Positions 20,803 through 34,373 are shown, counted from the first letter of the stretch. The stretch: 64,000 bases of DNA from Ligula intestinalis (GCA_036362985.1 JAYGXS010000004.1:28075529-28139528); one strand, 5' to 3'. Notes: generated from the letters alone by a model not told the origin. Translations and numbers: made by a program.

Positions 20803-23800
20803 ATGTCTAATGCAGGCACCGTTCATTCGGCTTCGTACTTTAACACCCACGATGATGCGGCCACCCTGGAAAGAGCGATGAAGGGTCTCGGTTAGTTTAA
20901 ATTATTTCCCCCATTTCCCCAAGTTTTTCATTTTACATTCTAAGACTTTTCTTTAAATCTGATCGTGAGCACCAGAATGCTAGATAAAGACTGTGGTGCT
21001 TTTGCTTAAACCAAAACCCTAAAAATCGTAATCTTTATTTCAAAATCAGGCACGGACGAACAGGCCATCATCAACCTTTTGTCAAAACGTTCTGTCAAAC
21101 AACGTCAGGAGATTGCAGCAGTCTACAAAGCAAGCTACGGAAAGGTAAGTTAGCTATATATGTTCTCGCAAGAATGATAAGTGTCACAATTCAAGAATGA
21201 GCTACCGAGACACCTAAATAAGGCTGATTCATGTAACCTTTGTTGCAATTAAGCGTTCTTTCCACAGTAAAACACCCTGCTCTTTAACCTTAACCGCAAA
21301 AGGACCTCAAAGACCGTTTGCACAGCGAATTGAGTGGACATTTCCGACAAGCAGTTCTCTATTCCTTCTACGACATGGCTCACGTAAATGCCAGAGCGTG
21401 CTACAAGGCCATAAAGGGGGCAGGCACTGACGAACAAGTCCTCATTGACGTCATTTGCACATCCACGAATGAGGAAATACACGCTTTGAAAAAAGCCTAC
21501 AATGATAGTGAGTTTTTCCATTATACTGCTACACTTTGGGTACCAGAAGGCAGAGCAGTGTTGCGAAGGCTGAGGAGTTTAGGTAAAAGTTGTTTTTGTA
21601 GGACCGCTGGCTCATGCCAGTTGTTATAAAAGTAATTTCCCTCTCTTATGAAACGCCAAGCAACATTCTGGAATGTGTTCATGATTTAAACTATTAAATT
21701 AAGTAGGTTTGTAATACTGATTACGGTACAGCCGTACCTCTGTACATTTCTGTCACTTTTGGATGTCGCACAAGCCTCTTTATAACCATCTGCAAAACCT
21801 ACACTCTATCAATCAATGGCCAATTATGCAGCATGCATTTTTCTTATTGCTTTGTCATGCACTTCAAATATATTTTATAGAAAACAAACTCAAAACTCAG
21901 TCGGTAGCCAATTTTTTTTCCTTGAAATTTTATACTTGACGATAAGGCATCTGTTGGTTTTTAAGAACGCTGTAATAATGACACTTTTTATGATCGTGAA
22001 CTGTTTGCCAATAATACATTATACCCGCCAATCTATATATGCTGCCTATAATAAATACAACATGATCAACCCCAATTTCATAATTTAATGAAAACTATGT
22101 GACGCCTTCCTCATACAGTAGAGAAAGGTGGACTTTTTCAAATTTAAAATGAAAACATCACTATGTAGAACCTTGTCTGGAACCAAAAGATGCTATTTCT
22201 TTAATTTGAGAATTTAAGAGAAGGCACAGTTTACTACCAAGCGAGCACATGATGAAACATTTTCGTCCATGTTTTCTAAAAATATATTAAAGCTTGCAAG
22301 TTGATCAACAATTAATGAGAACACTGCATACTACTTAAAAGCACTTTGTTAGAGGGTAATGTTGCAAGTGTTCAGAGGGAAGCTCGATTGAAAGCTGACA
22401 TTATGAGGTGACTGAAATATATCGAGAGTACTTAAAAGCTAATCAGCATTATAATCCTTTTTGAGTGATCAGTAAAAACATTCTAGGAGAATCTAAAAAA
22501 CAAGGAGAAGCTTTCGATCTTAGACTGACTCACTGTTTCTATCCGTTTTAGTCCTCTACGAGATGAAGCAAAATGGTAAGCATAAATGAGATTTGGCGTA
22601 ATTTAAAGTTATTTAAAAAACGTGAAATTGGCATCTGAAAACTGCCTTTTACGATTACTCCAGCTCTTCGCAGAAACCTGGAACTGGATGTCAAAAATGA
22701 TACCAGCGGTGACTTCCAGAAGGTTCTGATTGCCCTCCTACAGGGTCAAAGGACCGGAGATGTGGACGATGCTAAACTTCGCGAAGAATGTAGAGCTCTC
22801 TACAAGAGCGGCGAAGCGTAAGTTACATAAAATTAAAAAAAATAACTGGATTCGTTATTTTGAACACTCTGAAGGCAGCCTTAAATGTCCTTTCATAAAA
22901 GTAGCTGATATTTATGCCTAATAAGCAACAACCTAGTTTCCTGTTAAATAGCAAACTAAGCTAAGCTAAAACTAATAAGACTTGACGATAAGCTGAGAAG
23001 TTAACTAACTGATTTAAACGAAAAATGAAAAAACGAAAATACAAGTAAACTAAACTGAATAATTAAGCACATAAAATAAATAGTAAGTTTTCCTATACTA
23101 CACTACGGCGTTGCTTGCAAAGAACCATTACTGATGCAAACTAAAAGTTAATCATTGAATATTAATTCCAAATAAGTCCCATACCTCTATAGCGGCAATG
23201 TACGTGCCGTCTTTGTTTGCACAAAATTCCCTGTTGATAAAGCGAGTTCAAATTTTTAGGGTCGTGGGAACGGATGAAGCCACCTTTACACGAATACTTG
23301 TCTCACGCAGCTGGAAAGACATCGTGAAAATCAACGATATCTATAAATCGGTAAGACGGAGCGTGTTGACGTTCACCACTGCAACACCCTAAAGGTATAA
23401 TTGCGAGAAAATTAATGCTATTTTATACATTTTAAGGCGATTGGTCACGATCTGATAACGGCCATTGACAAGGAAACGTCCGGTGACTATCGAACTGCTC
23501 TTCAGACGATTGGTAGGGGCTGAGCATAACCTGATAATCACATTCTGAACCACATTCGGTTGTAGCAGTATCAACATCTGGCTTACTTTTTTGCAGTAAA
23601 GACGGCTATCAACAGGAATAAGGCCTATGCTGAGATTCTATACAAAACCATGAAAGGCCTCGGCACTCATGATGACAACCTTATTCGAATGATCATCGCC
23701 CACTCTGAGGTATGTGTATTCAAATTTAAGATCATTTTTAAACTGGGTTTATTAACTCTGGCTAAAGTTTTTCCGAGAACGAGAACTTGACGTGGAATTC

Positions 23801-23952
23801 TTTTATTACAGGTTGACTTGGTCACCATAAGGCTAACGTTCGACAGCACATACGAAAAAAGTCTTGAAAAAATGATCAAAGGAGACACAACTGGTGACTA
23901 CCGGGAGTACCTTCTTGCAATCCTGGGAAATGAAGTTTCAGAGCCTTTCTAA
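20803..23952 (+). CDS. Annexin, array copy 3 (complete, 328 aa)
   Basis: Exons: 20,803-20,890, 21,050-21,144, 21,303-21,507, 22,552-22,575, 22,664-22,817, 23,260-23,350, 23,437-23,512, 23,597-23,709 and 23,812-23,952. Together they make 987 nt with no internal stop. The start ATG follows the conserved acag|aaaaccATG leader junction. Four annexin repeats each have a type II calcium site. The Thr/acid pairs T31/E70, T193/E232 and T268/D307 each have exactly 38 intervening residues. T103/D150 in repeat 2 has 46, because the microexon adds eight (about 130-137, ILYEMKQN). The protein ends LLAILGNEVSEPF. Type A. The exon 7 donor is gtaggg. Predicted as a cytosolic, membrane-binding protein. Export without a signal peptide is known for parasite annexins and not shown here. 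Confidence 0.95.
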
Positions 23953-26850
23953 GTAAATATTAGAAGCTTTTGCTGGTATTTCCCAGCTATCATTCCAGAA
24001 GTATAAATTTACATCTTTCTGTGTCCTTTCTTTACCTAACGGTTTTTCAAGTACGGCTTGGTTTGGGATACTTGCTTAGATGGTGCCTCGTACACAGGGG
24101 AGGCTTTTTTAATCAAAACTCCTATGCTATCCATATAGAGCGTTTCCAAATTACAAATTATAAAAGTTGAACCATAAGAAATTCAAAGACAAGTCAAATC
24201 AAGTTTATTAAAGCAAGCATAGGCAATAGCCATTGAACTCTCTATTGGTACATTGTACTTAAGAAATGCATCAACACAGTAACTGTTTAGTTGGTAGACC
24301 ACTTTAGATAGGCCAAGCTCCTACTATTTTTGTTAGTTTAGTAAAATTTGTTTGAGCTTACCACCAAATTTAGATAAATATAATTGAATAAGTACGCCCG
24401 CCTAAAGTACCCTAATCTACACTGAAGATAACTAACTTAAGTAAAAACCGAAATAAAACTAAAATTATACTAGGAAACTAAATAATAAACTAAATAATAA
24501 ATAAGCTAATACCACCGGTGCGTAAAACTGAATTCTGGGTCTAGGTTTATGTAACGTAAACGAACAATTTAGCTTTTGCCATTGAGTAGGTTGTTCAATC
24601 GGATGTTTTGTGAATAAATATACACATACACACCTGAAATTGTGCTATCTTTAAAGAAAGTGCATGCAGTTCGTCCAATTTGGGTAAGGGATAACGGTAG
24701 CAGTGCACAAATTTTGATTTTGATTTTTCTGGGTCTGGCTTCTTTCATTTAAATGCTGAAGTCCGGTTACTGTACACCGAGTTCGCCACTTCCATCTTGT
24801 CAGAAAAAACAAAGCTTTCACAAAAAAAGTTGCAAGATAACCATGCAGACGTGTGTGATTGCTCAAAAGCTACCGCAGGAGGGGTTTAATTCCTTATGTC
24901 TTCAAACACTAAAAAATAAAGAATTTAATGAATTTTGGCATGACACGACCAAAGCTGAGAAGAATGGCCATTGATGCTTGCTTGTATTGGCAAGAATGGC
25001 CATTTTTGTTTAACAGTAGACACACGGCTTGGTGCACCGTTAGCCGTGGTTGAACTTCGTAAGTCAAGTAGGAGAAAAAGCCGCTGGTAGACGAAAGCAA
25101 AACACGCTAGTTTTCCGAAAAAAACCATCATTTTTTCTGAAAGAAATGGAGGAAATACATTGGCTTGCTAGTCTATTGTTCTTGCCTTTGGCTCACCGAA
25201 CTTTGTAAGAAGCTGGCCTTGGAAACTTTGGGCATGGCGCACTCCACCCAAAAATAAAACGCACTCAAAACCTCATTATTTAGGAACATGCACAGATTTC
25301 GTGTCAAAATCTGCAGTTACATTCGTCTAACTAGCTCTGGTTAAACTTCGCACGAATTATCTTTTCCACTAAAGTTGATACGGAGGCTTACCATGGCAAA
25401 CTACTACATCGACTTGGTTTGAATGATTCATGTTAAGAGGCTAAGTTGCTCAACTCAACCATCATACATGCTCTGGTATCTGTTAGTTCAAAACAAGGTT
25501 GAATGACAAGTCCTCGATGTCAAAATAACAAACCTTAGGTAGTCAATGCTTGCGTTTTTTTAAACGGACCAGCCTTAACTGACTGAGCTAATTAAAATAA
25601 ACTCACGCATGTCATAGGAGAGAGGAATTGCAAATTGGATCGAATGCCTAAATCGGGTTACAGTAGATTGGTCATCTCATCAAAGGGCCATCCAAATTGT
25701 GACATGCGTTTTCGAGTCAAAGAACCCTTTTAAGTTCTTTTAGAATACTTTGAGGAAATTCCCATTGAAAATTTCAGAAGATAAATTGGTGAACATACGT
25801 TTGTTTTCTTTTGTTTTCGAGAATTTATCGAAAAAAACGTATGTTTGCCAATTTAACTTTTAGAATAGTTATTATCAAGCAGCCAAGTTCCAAGATATTG
25901 CGTTAGGTTCAGGATGCCGGCTGATGAACAGGCTTCTTTCTGACCGCGTGCCAAACAAAAGGGGCACAAAACCGAATACAAAATGTGCAAAAAGTACAAA
26001 GGGTACAAAACGAATACTTAAGATGTAAGAACTTATCTCAAAGATTTTCGACAACTTAATGAATTCAAATAAATTCAATAGAAACATGCTCGAAAATATT
26101 CCTTCTGGGTTCGCCAGCTCGTTCTTTCTTGTGTCCTCTGTCTGTCGTTACCTTTCAATTTAGGGCTTCTAGGCATTTGGCCTAAGGAAAGTGACCAATT
26201 TCTCTACGCTATAATCAAAACGCCTCATGGGATTCATAAATATTTTCATTGAATACGGACCATGTTGCAGACTCTATAAACTGCACTAGCAAATAAAAAG
26301 CTACCATGCTTAAGGAATGGATAGTTAATGCGATCGGTTTCGATAGGGAATTGCGTCACAGACTAAGGTGCTGTAGTCCCGCTCCCCAGAAAATGGAAGT
26401 CGAACCATGCAACACGATAGGTGAGGAGAGGATATTTCTAGTGGACAGTAGCACGTCACGGTGCCTGCATTGGGGTAATAGGGTGCCACCTCGTTGGATC
26501 TAATATGCAGTAGCACAAATAATGATTCCGACCTTAAAATGACGACTTTCAGAACTTAGTCTCATTAAACTGAAATGCACAGTCGACAGCCTAGAAGTCC
26601 TGAATATGTTGCTCGGGCTTACCCACATCCTCTTAAGAAGTTGGAATGAGTTGAAGTTAGCTGAGGCCACCTTTACTTTAATAAAACCGAGCCAGAGTTC
26701 AATACATTTTGCTAATTGCAGCAAAAAAAACATTTTTGATTACTTTTACCCTCAACAATCAATATCCGGACATCACACTTGGTGGTATAGCAGGAAGCAA
26801 TAAGCAATTTTATTAGTTTGTTTAGATGTCAACGTGAGCAACCATGCCCC
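23953..26850. other. Array unit 3 intergenic block
   Basis: Shares the order of conserved segments seen in the other units, including an A-rich ctaaa-motif stretch at 24,390-24,510. It holds the hairpin insertion at 25,748-25,856. No gene recognised. Confidence 0.6.
25748..25856. mobile_element. Small hairpin insertion with 11-bp direct repeats
   Basis: Direct repeats ctttTagaata at 25,737-25,747 and 25,857-25,867 flank about 109 bp. The insert contains an inverted repeat of about 20 bp (25,782-25,801 with 25,837-25,856, roughly 18 matches). It is MITE-like or fold-back, with no coding capacity. Confidence 0.6.
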
Positions 26851-26935
26851 CCAATCAGATAGCATCTTCTCGAGTATTGGTCACTATAGTCGAGGTATGT
26901 CAGTGAAACTAGCAAGAGGTATTAACGTGCAAATG
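26851..26935 (+). promoter_or_regulatory. Putative promoter, annexin copy 4
   Basis: CCAATCA at 26,851-26,857 and inverted CCAAT (attgg) at 26,876-26,880. The TATA-like element is altered (aggtattaac). The leader donor GTAAGTG is at 26,973 and the acceptor lies before the ATG at 27,193. Confidence 0.5.
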
Positions 26936-27192
26936 CTCTTAACATTTTTCCACACTTTTGACTAATTTCGATGTAAGTGCCGCGCAAATTCACCATAAAC
27001 TGCTGCCGGAGTTTGACTTACAAGACTCACATTTAGGTATGTTACCATTGAGTGCATGGGGCGATCTGTAGCGTACGAGAAGCTTCAGAATGCAACCAAA
27101 GGCAGCATATTGCCTAATGGTTGTTCAGTACGCAAATGCTTATGTGTATTTCCATTCTCATCTACACTGTACCTTTTAGTTTACAAGAAATC

Positions 27193-30100
27193 ATGTCTAA
27201 TAAAGGCACCGTTATTCCGCCTTCGCAAATCGACCCACACGAAGATGCGGCGGCCCTGCAAGCAGCCATGAGAGGAGTTGGTTAGTTTAATTTTTCCCTC
27301 ACATTACCTCCATTTTATTTTTCTGAATCATTTTGCTGTTTCTATCAGATTGTATTTAGACTACCTCATAAGTTTTATCATGTGCACCACAATGCTTTAC
27401 AAAGACAGTGGTGCTTCAGTTGAAACCAAAAGCTCATTCCACTATTAGGCACGGACAAACAGGCCATCATCGATCTGCTGTCGAAGCGTTCTGTTAAACA
27501 ACGCCAGCATATTGCAGTTACCTACAAATCAAGCTATGGAAAGGTAAGTTAGCCGCATTCAAGCATACGTTCTCGCAAGTATGATAAATATTCTAATGCA
27601 AAGATGAGCTACGATGCTCCTCACGTTAGACGATTTTATATTATCTTTATTGCAGTTATGCATTGTTTTCACTCTGAACCACTCTGCTCTTTAAAATTAA
27701 CTTCTAAAAGGACCTCAAGGAGCGTTTGGATAGCGAGTTGAAAGGACATTTTAAACGCGCCGTTCTCTACTCCTTCTATGACATGGCTCACGTTAATGCC
27801 AAGGCCTGTTACAATGCCGTAAAAGGTGCGGGCACCGATGAACAGGTCCTTATTGACGTCATCTGCACATCCACGAATGAGGAAATAGAGGCTCTGAAAA
27901 AGGCCTACGTGGATAGTGAGTTATCCCATTATACTTCTACACCATAACTTTCAAAACGCAGAGCATTTACACGAAGACTAAAGCCAGCTGTTTTTAGACT
28001 AGATTCCCTACCCAATGAAACTAGAGGCAAAATTCTGGAGTGTATTTTGATTCGAAAAAGTTTGCCAAGTAGGGTTCAAATACTGATTACTGTATAACCC
28101 AATGCAAAACATTTCAGTCACATTAGGATATCGGCATTTGCACAAGCCCCTTTTCACTATCTGCCAAACTTGAAGAAGGTTTGGCAGATTTGCTTAATTT
28201 GAGTTGACGCAATTGTGAAAAAAACTCGAGACGTTCGGCGGGACGAAGGTCTCGAGTTTTTTCACTATTGGTGCAACTCCATCTGCAAAGCGTATATTCT
28301 ATTACACAATAGCCACTCTATCGTATGCATTTGTTTCATTGCTTTTTAATGCCCTCACGTATTTAAATATAGCTTAGAGAAAACGAAAGCGAAATTGGTA
28401 TTTCCTGAACTTTGTTGGTAGCTAATTATGCTTTCTTCAAATTTTATACTTGGTTAAAAGGTATCCTTCGGTATTGTAAAGGGTTTTAAGTACGATACTT
28501 TTTGGGTCATAAAACGCTTATCAATAATACAGAATACCCCTCAATTTATTAATGTTGCCTATTATGTATGCAACATGATGAACGTCCATTGCGTAATGTA
28601 ATGAGAACCATGTGACCTCTCTCACCTACCTGTCCAAATACAGAGTGAACACATCAATATGAAACCTTCCTTGAAACCGCAAGATACTTTTTCTTCAAGT
28701 GGAGGAGCTTGGAAATAGCTCAGATAACTAACAATCGAGAGGAAGATAGAGTTCTTTCATGCTTTTTTCTATAAAATTTATCAAAGTTTGCAAGGGTATG
28801 GAAAATTAAGCAGATGACTGCATACTACTTAAACAAGGAGTTTGCGATAGAGACCATTTCGGCAGATATCGAGTATGGAGCTCATTTGTAAGCTGACGTC
28901 ATGACGCGATTAAAATGTATTGGGATTACTTTACAAGCCAATCAGTATTACAATTCTGTTTAAATAATCTTTCGGAATATTCGGATAAAAACTGAACGTA
29001 AGGAAGCTTTTTCTGTCTTGAGCGGAGTCGATATTTCTATACTGTTTTTATACACTCAACAGTTGATGAATGTCTTGAAAAATTGTGGGCCCCAATTGAT
29101 GCCCAGAATGCGTTTGCTATCTTGTACTGACTCCATTTTTCTCTCCATTTAAGTTCTCATTGAGGAAAAACAAAACGGTAAGCATAAATGAATTTTGGCG
29201 TAATTTAAGGTTGCTTAAATAATCTTGAAGTTATAATGGCAGCTAAAAATGGCCTTTTGCGATTATTACAGTTCATCGGAGGAACTTGGAACGTGATGTC
29301 AAACACGATACTCATCGTAACTTCGAGAAAGTTTTGGTTGCCCTCCTCCAGGGTAAAAGAGGAAAAGATGTGGACGAGGATCAAATTCGCGAAGACTGTG
29401 AAGCACTCTACAAAAGCGGCGAAGCGTACGTTGTCTTGAATCCAAACGTAATTGCATTTGTGATTCTAAATACTAAGGATCAAATCTTGAATGTCCTTTC
29501 ATTAAAATATGTGTTCGGGGTTCCCTATAGGCAACTTCATCGTAAACACTAACATAAATAAATAAAATCGAAAACTGAAATAAAACCAAAAAATACGAGT
29601 TAAGCTATAAAGTTCACTGACTAAAGCAAATTAGAGTGAACTCATCTAGCTCAAAAAAACTAAACCAAAGCTAACTGAACTAAATAATAAGCTAATGAAT
29701 AAACAAAACTAAAAAACAGACTTAATCAAATAATGTGTCATAAGCAACCCCTACCAAATAGGTAGCATGCATGTTCAATGTTAAGCATTGCATGTTCTTT
29801 CCAATTCCCTCAAGTTTCTCGACAGCGGAAAAGAAAGGTGCCTGTTCTGATTGCAAATAATTAACTAGTTTTTAAATGCGTTCCAATTTGCAGGAAATTT
29901 GGAACGGATGAAGCCACCTTTACACAGATTCTCGTTTCACGCAGCTGGAAAGACATTGTCAAAATCAACGAGCACTATAATGCAGTAAGACGGGGCTTGT
30001 TGATACACTTTAACTTTGCATGACCCAAAGGTATTTTTGCGAGTAACCAAATGGTTTTTTATGCGATTTCAAGGCAGTTGGTCACGATCTGATTACGGCC

Positions 30101-30590
30101 ATGAACAATGAATGTTCCGGTGACTATCGAGATGCTCTTCAGATAATTGGTGAGTTCCGAGCCTCACCTGATAATCCTTTTTTCTGCCGTACTTGGTCTA
30201 GGCTGTATCAACAGCTGGCTTACTCTTTTGCAGTGAAAACGGCTATCGACAGGAATAAGGCCTATGCTGAGATTCTCCACAGCACAATGAAAAGCATTGG
30301 CACTTATGATGACAACCTTATTCGAATGATCATCGCGCACTCTGAGGTATGAGTATTCAACTTTAAGCTGATTTTTTAAACCAATAGTATACACCGGATA
30401 TAATTTTATTCTGAGAGAAAGAACCTGACGTGGGCTTCTTTTATTTTAGGTTGATATGGCCGTCATAAGGCACACGTTCGACACTACATACGATAAGAGT
30501 CTTTATCAAATGATCAAAGAGGACACACGTGGTGAATACCGCTTGTACCTTCTTGCGATCCTGGAACAAGAAGAAATGGAGACCTTCTGA
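27193..30590 (+). CDS. Annexin, array copy 4 (complete, 328 aa)
   Basis: Exons: 27,193-27,280, 27,449-27,543, 27,711-27,915, 29,154-29,177, 29,272-29,425, 29,894-29,984, 30,074-30,149, 30,234-30,346 and 30,450-30,590 (987 nt, no internal stop). Type B: N-terminus MSNKGTVIPPSQIDPHEDAA, exon 3 LDSELKGHFKRAV, C-terminus LLAILEQEEMETF. The microexon encodes ILIEEKQN. Calcium-site changes compared with copy 3: GTDK instead of GTDE in repeat 1, MNNECSGDY in repeat 3 (the acid is kept) and KSIGTY instead of KGLGTH in repeat 4. These suggest altered calcium affinity. The exon 5 donor is gtacgt. The open frame and clean splice sites argue that it is a working gene, unlike its B-type sister copy 2. Confidence 0.93.
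28161..28290. repeat. Adjacent hairpins in intron 3 of copy 4
   Basis: A short inverted repeat (tctgccaaac with gtttggcaga) is followed by a near-perfect 17-18-nt inverted repeat at 28,215-28,232 and 28,249-28,265, with weaker pairing outward. Neither is seen in intron 3 of the other copies, so this is probably an insertion. Confidence 0.6.
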
Positions 30591-33500
30591 TCAAATCTTA
30601 GTAGCTTTTGTCGATCTTCTTCAAAAAACATACCGAAAGCATGTATATCATTCTGTGTCTCTTCTTTAGCTAATGATTTCTCAAGTAAGAGTCTAAGGTG
30701 GTTGAAGTTAGCTTCCAAGACAGGATGTCTCGCACCAAGACGGAACATTTTGAGCTGAACTCATATGCTATCCATATGCAGTGAATCTAAACAAAATGTT
30801 ATAAAAGATCACGGGTTATAAATTCTTAGGCACTCAAATGTAAGTTGGTCGGTACCTCTAGCCCTAATTATTTTATTTATTTTGGTTTATTTGTTTTATT
30901 TTATTTATTTGGCGCCAACTTTGGATCAATAAATTCAAATAAGAACTACCTGCAAACGAAACTTAGCAAAACTAAACAAAACAAACTTTAGTGAAAACCC
31001 AAATTTAAGTTTACTAAAATAATTTACTAAATAATAAACTTAAAGCTAAATTACGTAATGCCACCGGTGCCGCAAGGCAGAACTCTGAGGCTAGATGTAT
31101 TTAATGTGGGAAATTTATCGAACTTTAATCGTTGTATGGGTGGTTTAATTGGACATTTTGTGATTCAATTTACACACACAACTGGGTTTGAGTGATATTT
31201 TGAGAAAGCACAAATAATGCGTCGTATTGAGGCAAAAGAAAATATAGCACCACACAAGTTTCTAAATATGTTTGGGGTCTGACTTTTTTTTTCTCAGAAC
31301 GATGATCTCCAGTTACACAAAATTGAGATTGCCGCTTCCATCTTCTAAGACAATACAGTATTCTCCCTAAAATGTAGCACGATTACCCTATAGACGAATG
31401 TGTTCTGTTGAAAAGCAACCGCGAATGGGGCCTTTTGTTGCTTTGATCTACAAATATTAAAAACAAGATGGTTAAATGAAGTTTTGCATGACAGGACCAA
31501 AACTGAGGACGAACGATCATTTTTATTCCAAACAACCTTCCAATTGACGGACGGTCTGGTGCACTATTGGTCGTGGTTGATATCTTTCAGTCATGTGCGC
31601 ACGGGTCAAAAAGCAGATGCTGATATATGAAAGTAAACTTGTTTATTTTTTGGGGAAAAAAAAATACATTCCTTCTGAAAAAATGGAAGAAATGCATCAG
31701 CTTACTAGTCAATTTTTCTTGAATTTGACTCACCTCACTTTGTTATAATCCGGCCTTAGAAAGCTTGTGCACGGCAGATGTCACATAAAAAACCTACCCA
31801 GATTTTGTGCTTACATCTGCGTTTACGTTCTCATAACTGGCCCTTGGCTTATTTTGCACAATTAATCTTTTCCGCAAAAGTTGATGCCGTGGCCATGTTG
31901 TTGCTCTTGACATGAACAGCTCGTAAACTTATCAGGGAAATCTACTTCATCGGCATCGATTGAATGAGTTATGTAAAGATTCGAAGCCAGTAGTTGCTAA
32001 GCGAAAACTCAACACCCTCATACATGCTCTGGAACCCTGCAGTTCATAACAAAATATAATGGAAAAGCCCCGATGTCAAGATAACAAACAGTAGGTAGTC
32101 GCTGCTTGGGTATTTCTTTAAACGGACTGGGCCTTAACTGACTGAGCTGATTTAAGTAATGTCACTTTTACAACGAGAGACAGAGGAATGGCGGATTGGT
32201 ACGAACGTCTGGACTGGGTTCATGGGAGATTGGCTATTTCGTCAAATGACCATCTAAAGTGTGACATGCTTCTTCGAGTCAAATAACACCTTTTAATTGA
32301 TACTTCAAAGAGTTCTTTTCAGCCGGCCTATTTCCAGCATATTTTATTAGGTTCAGAATGCCAGCAACTAAAAAGACTTTTTCCCGACCGCCGCAAAACA
32401 AAAAGAGTAAAAAGGAGTAAAAATATGCAAAAACTACAAAGATAACAAAAAAGGTTACTTAAGGTGTAGGCATTTTTCTCAAGGTTTTCAACGACATGCT
32501 CAAAAATATTTTTTCTTCTGACTCCCACCTGTCGTTGCATTTAATTTAGGACTTCCAAACATGTGGCTTAAGGAAAATGACAAATGTATCTTCGCTATGC
32601 TCAAAACGCTACATTGGGTTCATAAATAATTTCATTGGATATGGACCATGTTTAGACTTTATAAGCTGCATTAAACACGGAAAGATATAATGTGTAGGGA
32701 ATGGACAGTTAACGGTCTCAAATATTTTCATAATTAGAAAAGTTTTTAATTCAAAATAAACAATACCTCTAAATAAAAAAATTCATTAAAGATTTAATTT
32801 GGCACCAAATTAGTATAGGATATATAGTATATATAGTATATATATATATTGCGCGTTTATATAAGATATGTTTGAAGACGTAAGGACTTCAACGATAAAT
32901 AAACAAAATAATTCTATCTTATTAGTCTCTTTTCACAGAAAGTTGTATTTTGCAGACGCCTGTAAAAATTCAGCATCCTTGAAAAAATAACTCATTTTAG
33001 GAGTATGCCGCATAATAGGAAATCTTGCAGTTATACTAAGGTATCTTTTTTAAACCAGAGCATGCATCAATACTTCGGATGAAGTTTCGTGATGAAGACA
33101 ATCTATTGCATTTAGTCGCACTGTGCCACATGCGTATATACTTCCAAAAGCTAAACGCAAGATCAAATGACGACGCTCCTAGAAGTGCCCTCCACAGACA
33201 ATCATGCATTGGGAAGATTTGTCCTTACGGGGCTATGGCGGTTAATTCCATTCGGGAAGGGTGTTTGTAACAATATGGTCCTGGAGGTGGCATATCCAAT
33301 AGTTTGATACAAAACCATTCTATCTAAGTTTCGATAGAAAATTGCCTCACAGACTGAGGAAATGTAGTCCCACTTACCGGAAAACTGAAGTTGAAACATG
33401 TAAAGGGATAGGCGAGTAGGAGGCCTTCCAAATGAAGAAAAGCATTTCATAGTGCATGATTTGGGGAAATGAGGTGACTCGTTGCCGGATTTATTATGCT

Positions 33501-34010
33501 GTGGGTCAATATTGTGATTGATTCCCACCTACAAAAGACTACTTCCAGGACATACTCCTATTAAACTCGAAGGCATAGCCAAAAAACTGTCAATCCTGAG
33601 TAGTTTGTTTCGGGCATGTGGACATTATCACAACAATCTGGAGTGAGTTTAAGTTAGCTGACGTCAGCATTCTTGTAAAGAGATAAATTGAGAGTTAAAC
33701 TCTATTTTCCGATTCTGTGAAACAGTATTTTTGATTTGTTCGTCGCTGAACTATCAATATCGGGAAACAACACGTGGGGGTATAGCAATAAACAGTATCT
33801 GTAGTTTCTTCAGATATCTGTCTGCTGAGCACGCCCACGTAGAAGTTGACAAGAAAATGATTTCAAGATTTTGGCTCAGTTTTTCAAATTTCCTAATTTC
33901 GCGGTGAAGGCACCAAGGAAAACTAGTTGGTCAGAGGGTAGCAGCAAATAAAAAGAAACGAAAACTGTCCTGCTCTGCCATTTTTTTCATATTTCAGCGC
34001 GAGAACCTAT
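30591..34010. other. Array unit 4 intergenic block
   Basis: Conserved unit block with an A-rich ctaaa stretch (30,940-31,060), the decayed equivalent of the unit-2 ORF near 31,296 and a TA-rich run at 32,815-32,850. No intact gene. Confidence 0.6.
32815..32850. repeat. TA-rich microsatellite
   Basis: Imperfect atatagtatat repeats merging into a TA run. Confidence 0.8.
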
Positions 34011-34014
34011 GCCC

Positions 34015-34095
34015 CCAATCAGATATAGGCTTCTCAAGTATTGGTCACCCTAGTTTGAGCTCAGTCAGCGAATCTAGCGAAAGATATGAAAGTGC
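34015..34095 (+). promoter_or_regulatory. Putative promoter, annexin copy 5
   Basis: CCAATCA at 34,015-34,021 and inverted CCAAT (attgg) at 34,040-34,044. The TATA-like box is changed to agatatgaaa. The leader donor GTAAGTG is at 34,139. It is kept even though the gene body is damaged. Confidence 0.5.
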
Positions 34096-34373
34096 TTATT
34101 TTGTTAAAACTTATAGTCGTTTTGGACTATTTTCGATGTAAGTGCCGCGCAAATTCACTATTCACGGGTGGCAAAAGTCTAACTTTCAAGATGACCTTCC
34201 ATGTCTTTATTGTCCAGAAGAATGTGAGCGTTAAATATAGGCGAGGTCTATCTCGCAGTAGAGGCGTTGGGATGTAGCTGAAGGCAGCATGTTGTGCAAT
34301 GGCTGTTCAGCTCGCGTCTTCTTAAGTGTCTTTTTCTGTCTTATCGCCACTATTTTTTATTTCACAGAAAACC

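Noticed and set aside
21249..21521. Antisense ORFs opposite annexin exon 3 in several copies
   Set aside because: Shadow frames of the coding exon; no splice or domain support.
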